Below are positions 1-7,785 of a DNA stretch of 22,261 nt, piece by piece. The translations under genes and the position numbers were made by a program. The DNA is from GCA-002700125 sp964434385. Lineage in GTDB: Bacteria; Chloroflexota; Dehalococcoidia; Lucifugimonadales; Lucifugimonadaceae. Each line of letters opens with the position of its first letter. The stretch's first letter is position 1. The DNA is taken from NCBI GenBank assembly GCA_964434385.1, contig CAYSUW010000018.1, positions 1 through 22,261 on the forward strand, written 5' to 3'. The notes beneath the pieces were generated by a model. The model ran no database searches, was not told the origin of the DNA, and was given only the letters and a program-made list of their open reading frames with translations.

Positions 1-729
1 ACAGCTCCAATTAGAAAGAGTCATCAATTACATGCTGCAGTCGTTGAATTAGTATCTTTGGAAAATGCTGAAATTAAATATTCTACTCTTCAAAATTGGT
101 ATCCTGGCACTAAAGAAGGAGTAGGTGGAGTATATAATTTTGTAACAAAGAGAGGAAAATGTTTAGGGAAAAATTCAAAAATATCATGGACTCAAGTAGA
201 GACAGGTTCTGCAATTACTTGGAAATATCCTAGTGTATTGTTACAAGGGGATAATTCTATTGGAAAATTTTATTCTGTTGCATTAACTAATAACCATCAA
301 CAAGCTGATACTGGTACAAAGATGATCCATATAGGAAAGAATACTAAGAGTACTATTGTAGCTAAAGGTATTTCAGCTGGTTTTGGTAATAATACTTATA
401 GAGGGCAGGTTAGAGTGCTTCCTTCTGCAGATAATGCTACAAATTTTACTCAATGTGATTCTCTCTTAATTGGAGATAAATGTGGAGCTCATACTGTGCC
501 TTATATTGAAGTGAAGAATCCTACTGCTAGATTAGAACATGAAGCTTCTACTTCTAAGGTAAGTGATGATCAGTTATTTTATTTGAGGCAGAGAGGAATT
601 TCTGAAGAAGATGCTCATCATATGATAATTACGGGATGGAGCAAAGAAGTTTTTCAAGAACTTCCATTTGAGTTTGCTATGGAAGCAGGGCAATTATTGA
701 AAGTAAGTTTAGAGGGAGCTGTTGGATAA
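1..729 (+). CDS. sufB: SufB, Fe-S cluster scaffold subunit (3' part; 5' end outside window)
   Basis: C-terminal 242 residues of SufB, the scaffold subunit of the SufBCD complex that assembles Fe-S clusters in the cytosol. The frame is open from base 1, so the start lies upstream. Family landmarks are QLHAAVVEL near the window start, KYSTLQNWYPG, ISWTQVETGSAITWKYPS, ALTNNHQQADTGTKMIHIG, and CDSLLIGDKCGAHT, whose first Cys corresponds to the conserved late cysteine of SufB. KNPTARLEHEAS and the DQLFYLRQRGISEEDA helix follow, and the protein ends in SLEGAVG as is usual. The stop at 727-729 lies 1 base before the preferred sufC ATG. It is the first visible gene of a suf operon; promoter and any regulator are outside the window. 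Identity is secure; only the N-terminus is missing. Confidence 0.97.
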   Translation, partial: TAPIRKSHQLHAAVVELVSLENAEIKYSTLQNWYPGTKEGVGGVYNFVTKRGKCLGKNSKISWTQVETGSAITWKYPSVLLQGDNSIGKFYSVALTNNHQQADTGTKMIHIGKNTKSTIVAKGISAGFGNNTYRGQVRVLPSADNATNFTQCDSLLIGDKCGAHTVPYIEVKNPTARLEHEASTSKVSDDQLFYLRQRGISEEDAHHMIITGWSKEVFQELPFEFAMEAGQLLKVSLEGAVG

Positions 730-730
730 A

Positions 731-1471
731 ATGCTTAGAATAAATGATTTACATGCTGAAATTTTAAATGGGGAAAAAATTTTAAATGGGATTAATCTGA
801 ATATGAATCCTGGTGAAGTACATGCGATTATGGGTCCCAATGGAAGCGGGAAGAGTACATTAGCTAATGTTATAGCAGGCAGAGATACTTATATGGTTTC
901 TGATGGCCAAATAAAATTTCAAGAAAATGATATTTGCGAATTATTGCCTGATGAACGAGCTAGAAAAGGGATTTTTATGGCATTTCAATACCCTGCAGAG
1001 ATACCAGGTGTTAGACCATGGCAATTTTTGAAAGCGGCAACAGATGCAAAAAGAATAGAAGAAGGTGAAAAGGAGATGTCTGTAAGAGAGTTTTCTGCTT
1101 TATTTGATCAAAAAGCCACAGAAGTAGGAATTAATCCTAATTTGTTAAAAAGATCACTAAATGAAGGTTTTTCAGGTGGTGAGAAAAAAAGAAATGAAAT
1201 GTTGCAAATGTTAGTTCTTGAGCCTAAATTATGCATTATGGATGAGACTGATTCGGGGTTGGACATTGATGCTTTGAAAACTGTAGCTCAGGCAGTTAAT
1301 GGATTAACTTCACCAGACAGATCTTTCCTGATTGTTACTCATTATCAGAGATTACTTGATTATATTAAACCAGATTTTGTTCATATTCTTGTAAATGGAC
1401 AAATAGTTAAATCAGGTGATTATGGATTAGCATTAGAAGTAGAAAGATCAGGATATGAGAATTTCTCATGA
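731..1471 (+). CDS. sufC: SufC, Fe-S cluster assembly ATPase
   Basis: ABC-type ATPase of the SufBCD complex; ATP hydrolysis drives the scaffold rearrangement needed for cluster assembly. Seen: Walker A GPNGSGKST at residues 35-43, a Q-loop in MAFQYPAEIPG, the SufC form of the ABC signature FSGGEKKRNEMLQM, Walker B with catalytic Glu in CIMDETDSGLD, and the H-loop VTHYQRLLDYI. The length (246 aa) is normal. I chose ATG 731 because SufC proteins typically start MLxIxDLH, as here. An in-frame TTG at 722 would add three residues. A GAGGGAG at 712-718 sits 3 bases before 722 and 12 before 731, so spacing does not settle it. The stop overlaps the sufD start as ATGA, indicating translational coupling. 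Confidence 0.97.
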   Translation: MLRINDLHAEILNGEKILNGINLNMNPGEVHAIMGPNGSGKSTLANVIAGRDTYMVSDGQIKFQENDICELLPDERARKGIFMAFQYPAEIPGVRPWQFLKAATDAKRIEEGEKEMSVREFSALFDQKATEVGINPNLLKRSLNEGFSGGEKKRNEMLQMLVLEPKLCIMDETDSGLDIDALKTVAQAVNGLTSPDRSFLIVTHYQRLLDYIKPDFVHILVNGQIVKSGDYGLALEVERSGYENFS

Positions 1472-2787
1472 CTCTTGATAATTTGGAAAATTATTTAAAA
1501 GTTTTTGAAGAAATCAATCAATCTTCAAATATTAATGGGATAGCTGATTTACAAAATTACAGAAAAGAAAATTGGGACAAATTTGTAAAAACTGGTATTC
1601 CTACACATAGACGTGGTAACGAAAGATGGGAATATACTAATCTGAGACCACTTTTGGATTCATTTCATATTCCTTCAAAAAAAGATGATGAAGATTTTCA
1701 AAAGTACTTACAATCTAATATTCCTCTTATAGAAAATCAAATAGTAATTGTTTTAGTTAACGGAATTTTCTCTGAAAAACTTTCTAGTAATTTAAAAAAT
1801 ATCAAAGGTGTTAGATTAAGTACTCTTAATGATTCAAATTTTGAGATAGAACATTTATACAAAAATTCAAAATCTAATCAGGATCCTTTTGTATCTCTTA
1901 ATTATGCTTGTTCCAATGATGTTATTAGTTTACATGTTGAAAATAGTAATTCTGATCTAGTTTTTAATGTTGTAAATATTTCTGCTGGAGATGAATCATA
2001 TAAAACTATAAATAATCCAAGAGTCTTGATATTTGGAGAAAAAGAATCTGTGTTTTCTGTAATTGAAACGTTTTTAGAAGTTTCTGATTCTTCTAACTCC
2101 CATTTTAGTAATTGTGTAACAGAGATAATTTTGGAAGAAGATTCTTTAATGAATCATTATAGGATTTTGCTAGAACAGAACAATTCTTTCCATATTGGAA
2201 ATACTAGAGTATATCAATCTCAAGGGAGTGAATTTAATTCCATCTCTTATTCACGTTCTCCACTGATTGGTAGTAATGAAATAGATGTTTATTTACAAGG
2301 GAGCACTAAATGTACTTTAAATGGCTTATATCTTACTAGAGGAACTCAGCATATGGTAAATCATATAAGTATTAATCATGAGAAACCTAGTTCAGAAAGC
2401 CATCAGTATTTTAAAGGGATTTTATCGGGCAAATCTAGAGCTATTTTTAGTGGAAAGGTATTAGTAGAGAAAGATGCTCAAAAGATCTTTGCTGAGCAAA
2501 AAGATTTGAATTTGTTACTTTCAAGAGGTGCTGAAATAGACACGAAACCGAGCTTAGAAATTTATGCTGATGATGTTCAATGTGCACATGGTGCTACTGC
2601 TGGTCATGTTGATAAAGATACGTTGTTTTATCTTATGTCTAGAGGATTAGACAAGAAAACTGCAACTGGGATATTGATTAAAGGTTTTGCGGATGAAATA
2701 ATAAATGGAATTCTATTGGATGAACTAAGGTTTTTCATTCAAGATGATTTAGGAAACCTTCTTCCAGAATTAAATTTTGAGGGATAG
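1468..2787 (+). CDS. sufD: SufD, Fe-S cluster assembly subunit
   Basis: SufD, the SufB paralogue that completes the SufBC2D scaffold complex. It is 439 aa, a usual length. The N-terminal third is variable and helical, with the family-like RRGNERWEYTNLRPL near residue 48. The C-terminal half carries the beta-helix pattern: HIGNTRVYQSQGS, HQYFKGILSGKSRAIFSGKVLVEKDAQK, the motif AEQKDLNLLLSRGAEIDTKPSLEIYADDVQCAHGA (split here as AEQKDLNLLLSRGAEID then TKPSLEIYADDVQCAHGA), and the terminal helix DTLFYLMSRGLDKKTA. It starts inside the last codons of sufC (ATGA overlap), and its own 3' end carries the GAGGGA element that serves sufS. Identity rests on these motifs and on the gene order B-C-D-S-U. 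Confidence 0.95.
   Translation: MTLDNLENYLKVFEEINQSSNINGIADLQNYRKENWDKFVKTGIPTHRRGNERWEYTNLRPLLDSFHIPSKKDDEDFQKYLQSNIPLIENQIVIVLVNGIFSEKLSSNLKNIKGVRLSTLNDSNFEIEHLYKNSKSNQDPFVSLNYACSNDVISLHVENSNSDLVFNVVNISAGDESYKTINNPRVLIFGEKESVFSVIETFLEVSDSSNSHFSNCVTEIILEEDSLMNHYRILLEQNNSFHIGNTRVYQSQGSEFNSISYSRSPLIGSNEIDVYLQGSTKCTLNGLYLTRGTQHMVNHISINHEKPSSESHQYFKGILSGKSRAIFSGKVLVEKDAQKIFAEQKDLNLLLSRGAEIDTKPSLEIYADDVQCAHGATAGHVDKDTLFYLMSRGLDKKTATGILIKGFADEIINGILLDELRFFIQDDLGNLLPELNFEG
2779..2784 (+). promoter_or_regulatory. Ribosome binding site deciding the sufS TTG start
   Basis: GAGGGA lies inside the last codons of sufD and 7 bases before TTG 2792. The spacing supports the TTG start of sufS over the upstream in-frame TTG at 2777, which begins before this element. 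Confidence 0.6.
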
Positions 2788-2791
2788 TTAT

Positions 2792-4030
2792 TTGAAGAAG
2801 AATTTTGATTCTAAAATTATAAAGAATGATTTTCCTATTTTTAAAAGAAAGATTAATGATTATCCATTAGTTTACCTTGATAATGCAGCTACAACTCAGA
2901 AACCTCAATCTGTCATTGATTCTTTGATTTCATATTATCAAGATTCTAATGCAAATGTATTCAGAGGTGTTCATACTTTAAGTGTAGAAGCGACTGATTT
3001 ATACGATCAAGCTAGGCAAAAAGTTCAGAGGTTCATTAAAGCTAAAGATATAGAAGAAATAATTTATACTAGAAATACATCTGAAAGTATTAATTTAGTT
3101 GCTTATAGTTGGGCTCTTAAGAACCTCAATAAAGGAGACAAAATATTTATTTCACCTTTTGAGCATCATTCAAATTTAGTCCCTTGGCAACAAATATGTC
3201 GAAAAACTCAATCCCAGTTATTATACTTACCTTTAGATGAGACTGGTTCTATAGACTGTGAGAAATTTTCTTCTGAAATAGATAAAAAAACTAAACTCAT
3301 ATCAGTGACTCATATGTCCAATGTATTAGGAGAAATTAGTCCAATAAAAGATTTGACTGAATTGGCACATAGATTCGGGGCCTTGATAATGATTGATGGA
3401 GCACAAAGTGTTCCTCATATGCCTATAGATGTACAAGAAATGAATTGTGACTTTCTTGCATTTTCTTCCCATAAAATGTTAGGTCCAACTGGCATAGGGA
3501 TTCTTTATGCAAAAAAAGAAATATTGGAGGCAATGGATCCATTTCTTTTTGGAGGAGACATGATAAGAGAGGTAACTTATGAAGATGCAAAATGGAATGA
3601 TTTACCATATAAATTCGAAGCAGGAACACCTAACATAGCTGATGCAATAGCAACAGGAGTAGCTATAGATTATTTGGAGAATTTAGGCATGGATAATGTT
3701 TTGAATCATGAAAAAAAATTAGTTACTTATGCACTTGAAAGATTTTCTTTTTTAGAAAATATTGATATTTTAGGTACTCAAAATCCTTCTTTAAAAGGAG
3801 GTGTGATTTCATTCAACCACAAGTTGATTCATCCTCATGATTTAGGAACAGCTTTAGATAGATATGGTATTGCTATACGTACAGGTCATCATTGTGCAAT
3901 GCCTCTAATTAGAAGTTTTGATTTAGTTGCAGCATGCCGAGCAAGTTTTTATATTTACAATGATAATGATGATATCGATAAACTTATAGATTCAATATCT
4001 GAGATAGAGGATTATTTTATAAATGAATGA
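2792..4030 (+). CDS. sufS: SufS, group II cysteine desulfurase
   Basis: PLP-dependent cysteine desulfurase that takes sulfur from L-cysteine as an enzyme persulfide and passes it to SufU. Seen (numbering from TTG 2792): YLDNAATTQKP near residue 28, histidine pair in PFEHHSNLVPW (H125/H126), PLP-binding DGAQS (D202), Schiff-base lysine K228 in SSHKMLGPTG, and catalytic C368 in RTGHHCAMP. The RTGHHCA loop is typical of SufS (group II), not NifS/IscS. Start choice: there is no nearby ATG. TTG 2792 gives MKKNFDSK and lies 7 bases after a clear GAGGGA at 2779-2784; an earlier in-frame TTG at 2777 precedes that site and would have none. The length is 412 aa, normal. Its last 8 bases overlap sufU. 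Confidence 0.95.
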   Translation: MKKNFDSKIIKNDFPIFKRKINDYPLVYLDNAATTQKPQSVIDSLISYYQDSNANVFRGVHTLSVEATDLYDQARQKVQRFIKAKDIEEIIYTRNTSESINLVAYSWALKNLNKGDKIFISPFEHHSNLVPWQQICRKTQSQLLYLPLDETGSIDCEKFSSEIDKKTKLISVTHMSNVLGEISPIKDLTELAHRFGALIMIDGAQSVPHMPIDVQEMNCDFLAFSSHKMLGPTGIGILYAKKEILEAMDPFLFGGDMIREVTYEDAKWNDLPYKFEAGTPNIADAIATGVAIDYLENLGMDNVLNHEKKLVTYALERFSFLENIDILGTQNPSLKGGVISFNHKLIHPHDLGTALDRYGIAIRTGHHCAMPLIRSFDLVAACRASFYIYNDNDDIDKLIDSISEIEDYFINE

Positions 4031-4460
4031 ATTTAATGAATTGGATGAAATGTATAGAGAAATTATTCTTGATCATTATCGTTCTCCTAGAAATAATCAG
4101 CCTATACTGGAACCTACTGAGGAAATTGAGAGTAATAATCCTTTTTGTGGAGATGAAATTAAATTACAACTTAAGATCCAAGATGGAATTGTTATTGAAA
4201 TAGGGATTTTAGGTAGGGGTTGTGCTATTAGCCAGGCATCTGCTTCTTTAATGGGGGAAGCTTTATTGGAGAAAAACATTAATGATTCTCTTGAATTATA
4301 TAGTAATTTCAGAAATTTATTGACTGGAGAATTATCTGAAGAGCAAATAGATCATTTAGGTGATTTAGTAGCTCTTGAAGGGGTCAAGAAATTTCCAATC
4401 CGTGTCAAATGTGCTCTTTTATCATGGTCAGCTTTTAGTGATTTGACAGAAAAAAAATAG
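4023..4460 (+). CDS. sufU: SufU, zinc-dependent sulfurtransferase
   Basis: SufU accepts persulfide sulfur from SufS and delivers it to SufBCD; this type is characteristic of Gram-positive and related bacteria and replaces SufE. The protein has 145 aa, normal length. Seen: MYREIILDHYRSPRN at residues 10-24, then the zinc ligands C42 and D44 in NPFCGDE, C67 in GRGCAIS, and C130 in RVKCALLSW. The block GVKKFPIRVKC is typical of SufU, and the long region between the second and third Cys distinguishes it from IscU. The start ATG overlaps the end of sufS by 8 bases (ATGAATGA), so translation is probably coupled. It is the last gene of the suf operon: only 10 bases separate it from the convergent aldolase gene, and I saw no clear hairpin terminator there. 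Confidence 0.94.
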   Translation: MNEFNELDEMYREIILDHYRSPRNNQPILEPTEEIESNNPFCGDEIKLQLKIQDGIVIEIGILGRGCAISQASASLMGEALLEKNINDSLELYSNFRNLLTGELSEEQIDHLGDLVALEGVKKFPIRVKCALLSWSAFSDLTEKK

Positions 4461-4470
4461 GAATAGTATA

Positions 4471-5289
4471 TTAATAAGGTTTTTTCATAACATCTTCAGT
4501 TTCTTTATTAAGATTATTTTTCTTATTTTTTAAGTTCGTAAAATCTTGGTGGATTGCATTTGTTAAAAACGATGAATCACTTCCATGTAGAATAAATCGA
4601 GAACCTAATTCTATTGAAAGATGTGATAATTCTATAGTTGCATGATGAATCATTACAGGAAGATTATGATTTTCAGAAATTTTAATGATTTTTTTTAGTG
4701 CGTCTATATATTTCTTATTATCTAGTTCATCTGGTATTCCCATAGAAGTAGTTAAATCATTTGGTCCCACAAATATTCCATCCATAGGGGCACTTAATAT
4801 TAAATTTTCTAAATTTTCAAGTGCAGGTTTACTTTCAATTCCAAGTATAAAAATGCGTTCTTTATTTCTTTCTTTTAGATATTTTTGAGATTTTTCACTA
4901 GGAAATTTTTGTTCATTCATTACTTTTTCTAAATATTCTCCTTTTAATGGATTATTGTAGGCTCTAGCAGAACATTTTTTTACATCCTCTATATTTTCTG
5001 TATAAGGGACGAGAACTCCATCAGCGCCAGCATCAATTGCCATTCCGACTAATACTGGATCAGGGTAGGCTACTCTTACGATTGTGGTTATCTCTAAAGA
5101 TTTGAACATTTGAGATAATTGAGCTATTTGTGATCTATCTCTAGGCGCATGTTCTGCTTCTATGACGACATAGTCGAGATCAGATTTAGAGAAACTTGAA
5201 CTCCATCTAGTTCCTTCTAAAGCCCAAATCATAGTCCCAAAAACTTTTCCACCAGATTGTAGTTTTAATTTTAATTCTAATGGTTTCAT
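4471..5289 (-). CDS. HpcH/HpaI-family aldolase (pyruvate-type class II)
   Basis: Metal-dependent aldolase of the HpcH/HpaI/GarL family, which cleaves 2-keto-3-deoxy acids to pyruvate (or tartronate semialdehyde type products) and an aldehyde. Seen: GTMIW near the N-terminus, DYVVIEAEHAPRD with the expected Glu-His pair, TTIVRVAYPDP with the substrate-binding Arg, GADGVLVPYTENIEDVKK, metal Glu in LGIESKPAL and metal Asp in GIFVGPNDLTTSMG. The glycine-rich loop that follows ARxY in HpaI/GarL is not conserved; the segment reads NNPLKGEYLEKV, so the substrate may differ. An in-frame GTG at 5295 would add two residues; I prefer ATG 5289, giving 272 aa. It lies downstream of, and in the same direction as, the enolase-superfamily gene, so a shared sugar-acid pathway is plausible. 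Exact substrate unknown. Confidence 0.85.
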   Translation of the reverse strand: MKPLELKLKLQSGGKVFGTMIWALEGTRWSSSFSKSDLDYVVIEAEHAPRDRSQIAQLSQMFKSLEITTIVRVAYPDPVLVGMAIDAGADGVLVPYTENIEDVKKCSARAYNNPLKGEYLEKVMNEQKFPSEKSQKYLKERNKERIFILGIESKPALENLENLILSAPMDGIFVGPNDLTTSMGIPDELDNKKYIDALKKIIKISENHNLPVMIHHATIELSHLSIELGSRFILHGSDSSFLTNAIHQDFTNLKNKKNNLNKETEDVMKKPY

Positions 5290-5300
5290 TTTCACATTCT

Positions 5301-5351
5301 TACTATATTATTTTTTTTTCTAGTAATAATTACTATATTTTTTTCTAGTAA
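5301..5351. repeat. Short AT-rich tandem repeat between the two minus-strand genes
   Basis: Two copies of a unit that begins TACTATATT, continues through a T-run and ends TTTCTAGTAA, at 5301-5326 and 5331-5351, with a period of about 30 bases. The copies differ mainly in the length of the T-run and one inserted A. They fill nearly all of the 64 bases between the enolase-superfamily stop and the aldolase ATG. Read on the coding (minus) strand, each copy is TTACTAG followed by an A-run. Confidence 0.7.
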
Positions 5352-5353
5352 CG

Positions 5354-6523
5354 TTAAATTTTACTTTCTAGTTTTTCAATACACATTTGTTCTACGTTTT
5401 CCTCAGATATTTCTATACCTAATCCTGGTTTTTCTGGCACATTCAGATAACCATTTTCAAATTTAAATGGTTGTGTTTCTGAACTGATATTTTCACGCAA
5501 AGGATTATTAGTCCTATCATATTCCATTCCGGGTTCTTGTAGGAAAGGTTGAGGGTTATCCATTCTTGGTGAATTTGGAATTGTGCTTGCTACATGAAGA
5601 GAAGCAGCTATCATTACAGGGGTTCCCCAAACATGAGGAATTGTTTGAATTCCCATAGTAGAAGCCATATTTATTATTCTCTTAAATTCTGTGATCCCTC
5701 CAACATTTGCTACATCTGGTTGAACTATGTCATATGATTGATTTACCAAGAAATCTTTGAATTGGGAAGAAGTTCTCAAAGATTCACCTCCTGAAATTGC
5801 TATAGCTGAGAATTTTTTTAATTCAGAATATGATTCCCAGTCATAATAATGCAGGGGCTCTTCAAACCACAAAATGTTAAATTCTTCGAGTTTTTTTAAT
5901 AATTTTTTTGCAGTGTAGAGGTTATATGCTTGGTTTGCATCTACCATTAAATAAATATCATCTCCGATAGTTTTTCTTATTTCTTTAACTCTTTCTATAT
6001 CTGCCTCTGGCTTCATTGCGCCAATTTTCATTTTCATTCCTTTAAAACCTATTTTTTTGTAGTATTTTGCTTCATCAACTAGATTTTTTGGAAAATCATT
6101 TTCTGAATAATATAGACCTGTAGCATAAGTAAGAACTTTATCTCTTATTTTTCCTCCCAATAGATCAGAAACTGGAAGATTATATTTTTTGCCTGTAATG
6201 TCCCATAGTGCTATATCTATTGCGCTAATTGCACATCCGCCAATTCCTACTTGTAAAACTGCATTATTTAGTGAAAGATACATCTTTTCCCACAATCTCT
6301 CTCTATTTAATGGGTTTTCTGAGATAATTTGTGATCCTAAAGTGCCATGAATTGTAGAAATAGTCTCTTTATCTCCATATCCTTCTCCCCATCCTTCTAT
6401 TCCTTCGTCTGTTGAAATTTTAACAAGCGCCGCAGTTCTTTTTGTTGCCTTTCCGTTAGACCACCAAAAAGGTTGTTTTAGCTTGGATTCAATAAGATAA
6501 GTTGTGATTTTAGTGATTTTCAT
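5354..6523 (-). CDS. Enolase-superfamily enzyme, mandelate racemase subgroup
   Basis: Enolase-superfamily protein (389 aa, normal) that should abstract the alpha-proton of a carboxylate, giving a sugar-acid dehydratase, racemase or cycloisomerase. All key residues of the mandelate racemase (MR) subgroup are visible: K164 and K166 in MKMKIG; metal ligands D195 (VDANQAY), E221 (WFEEPLHYYDW) and E247 (SGGESLR); and the Asp-His dyad D270 (QPDVANVGG) and H297 (IPHVWGT). The positions match the numbering of Pseudomonas mandelate racemase as I recall it. The Glu317 of that enzyme is Asn here, with Glu residues further on at 330 and 334, so a true mandelate racemase is unlikely. The aldolase gene directly downstream favours dehydration of an aldonate or aldarate. 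It starts with ATG 6523, with AGG a few bases upstream, and is divergent from aapJ. The family is sure; the substrate is not known. Confidence 0.9.
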   Translation of the reverse strand: MKITKITTYLIESKLKQPFWWSNGKATKRTAALVKISTDEGIEGWGEGYGDKETISTIHGTLGSQIISENPLNRERLWEKMYLSLNNAVLQVGIGGCAISAIDIALWDITGKKYNLPVSDLLGGKIRDKVLTYATGLYYSENDFPKNLVDEAKYYKKIGFKGMKMKIGAMKPEADIERVKEIRKTIGDDIYLMVDANQAYNLYTAKKLLKKLEEFNILWFEEPLHYYDWESYSELKKFSAIAISGGESLRTSSQFKDFLVNQSYDIVQPDVANVGGITEFKRIINMASTMGIQTIPHVWGTPVMIAASLHVASTIPNSPRMDNPQPFLQEPGMEYDRTNNPLRENISSETQPFKFENGYLNVPEKPGLGIEISEENVEQMCIEKLESKI

Positions 6524-6633
6524 TTAGCTACCTAAAATACAATTTATACCTGTTTAATGTTTTTGTAACTAGTTGTTCATTTGATCAATATGCTAAAATA
6601 GAAATTTTTTTTTTAAAAGGGAGGCGATAGGCA
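6524..6633. promoter_or_regulatory. Divergent intergenic region with probable promoters for the enolase-type gene and the aap operon
   Basis: This 110-base gap separates two divergent genes, so it must hold promoters for both. On the plus strand a TAAAAT at 6594-6599 (or TATGCT at 6589-6594) is a candidate -10, with a poor -35 such as TTGTTC at 6573-6578. On the minus strand TATAAA (complement of 6543-6548) is a candidate -10, with TAGTTA about 17 bases upstream. The boxes are weak guesses in AT-rich sequence. The GGGAGG at 6619-6624, 9 bases before the aapJ ATG, is a clear ribosome binding site. Confidence 0.45.
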
Positions 6634-7710
6634 ATGTATAAAAAGACATTATTAATTTGTTTATCTCTTATTTTATCCTATTCGTTTTTAATAGGATGCC
6701 AAGCAGAAGAAGAAACTGCAAGCTCATCAACTTCAGGAAGTACATTAGATGTGGTGTTGGAAAGAGGTACTTTGAAGTGTGGAGTCAATGATAATCTGAC
6801 AGGATTTGGGGTTGTGAAACCTGATGGTTCATTTGAAGGATTTGATATTGATTATTGTAAAGCAATTGCTGCAGCGATTTTGGGAGATTCAGGAAAAGTT
6901 GAATATGTTCCATTAACTGCTTCTGCTAGATTCACCGCATTAGGATCAGGAGAAGTGGATGTTTTGATTAGAAACACTACATGGACTGCTTCACGTGATA
7001 GAGAACTAGCTCAGGACTTTACAGCTACAACTTTCTATGATGGTCAAGGTATGATGGTGTATGCGGATAGTGGTTATAAAACTATTGAGGATATGTCAGG
7101 TGCTACTGTATGTGTTTTGCAAGGAACTACTACAGAACTAAATCTTGATGATAGATTTACAAAATCTGGTATACCTTACACACCATTAACTTTTGAAACA
7201 AACGATCCATTACAAGCTGCTTTTGAAGAAAAAAGATGTGATGGTTGGACTACAGATAAATCAGGTTTAGCTTCAAAGAGAGCTGAATTTCCAGCTTCAG
7301 CTGGAGGACCAGATGCTCTTGTAGTACTAGCTGAAACAATTTCAAAAGAGCCTTTAGGCCCACTTACTAGAGATAATGATAGTGAGTTTTATGATGTTGT
7401 GCAGTGGGTAGTTTTTGGAATGATGCAAGCAGAAGAAAGTGGAATTACTAGTTCTAACGTTTCTTCAATGGCTGCTAATCCGAAAGATCCTGGTATGGCT
7501 AGGTTATTAGGAGTTGGATTTGATGGTGGTGAAGTTCAGGACTTCCAATTTGGTATACCTAAAGATTTTATGCAAAAGGTAATATCACAAGTTGGAAATT
7601 ATGGAGAAGTATATGATCGACATCTAGTTCCTTTGGGACTTACTAGAGAAGGATCGTTCAATGCTCTTTGGACAGATGGTGGGTTAATTTATGCTCCTCC
7701 ATTTAGATAG
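6634..7710 (+). CDS. aapJ: AapJ, general L-amino-acid-binding lipoprotein of an ABC importer
   Basis: Substrate-binding protein (SBP_bac_3 family) of the general L-amino-acid importer AapJQMP. It is a lipoprotein: positively charged MYKK, a hydrophobic stretch to about residue 20, and lipobox LIGC with the lipidated Cys at 22, then a Ser/Thr-rich linker. The AapJ form starts near residue 43 with VLERGTLKCGVNDNLTGFG. It continues FDIDYCKAIAAAILGD, FTALGSGEVDVLIRNTTWTASRD, YDGQGMMVY and EPLGPLTRDND, all close to the AapJ/BztA pattern and unlike glutamine- or histidine-specific proteins. The length (358 aa) is normal. It has a strong ribosome binding site (GGGAGG), as expected for the most abundant component. 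Proteobacterial AapJ is a free periplasmic protein; a lipid anchor suits a cell without a classical outer membrane. It is first in the operon with aapQ, aapM and aapP. Confidence 0.93.
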   Translation: MYKKTLLICLSLILSYSFLIGCQAEEETASSSTSGSTLDVVLERGTLKCGVNDNLTGFGVVKPDGSFEGFDIDYCKAIAAAILGDSGKVEYVPLTASARFTALGSGEVDVLIRNTTWTASRDRELAQDFTATTFYDGQGMMVYADSGYKTIEDMSGATVCVLQGTTTELNLDDRFTKSGIPYTPLTFETNDPLQAAFEEKRCDGWTTDKSGLASKRAEFPASAGGPDALVVLAETISKEPLGPLTRDNDSEFYDVVQWVVFGMMQAEESGITSSNVSSMAANPKDPGMARLLGVGFDGGEVQDFQFGIPKDFMQKVISQVGNYGEVYDRHLVPLGLTREGSFNALWTDGGLIYAPPFR

Positions 7711-7741
7711 GTCTTTTTAATAAGTTTTAAGATTCTATAGA

Positions 7742-7775
7742 AATATTGTGCGTCGGTTATCCGGCGCACAATATT
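7742..7775 (+). other. Strong GC-rich hairpin between aapJ and aapQ
   Basis: Arms AATATTGTGCGTCGG (7742-7756) and CCGGCGCACAATATT (7761-7775) pair over all 15 positions, with one G-U wobble (7753/7764) and a TTAT loop. No T-run follows within the next 20 bases, so it does not look like a full intrinsic terminator. Between a binding-protein gene and its permease genes, such a stem commonly protects the upstream mRNA 3' end or attenuates readthrough, giving more binding protein than permease. That role is an inference here. Confidence 0.8.
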
Positions 7776-7785
7776 GTGTTTGAAT

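Noticed and set aside
4455..4475. Terminator between sufU and the convergent aldolase gene
   Set aside because: There are A- and T-runs but no convincing paired stem in the 10-base gap.
7774..7785. TTG at 7774 as the aapQ start
   Set aside because: It lies inside the 3' arm of the hairpin; the ATG 12 bases later is a more plausible start.
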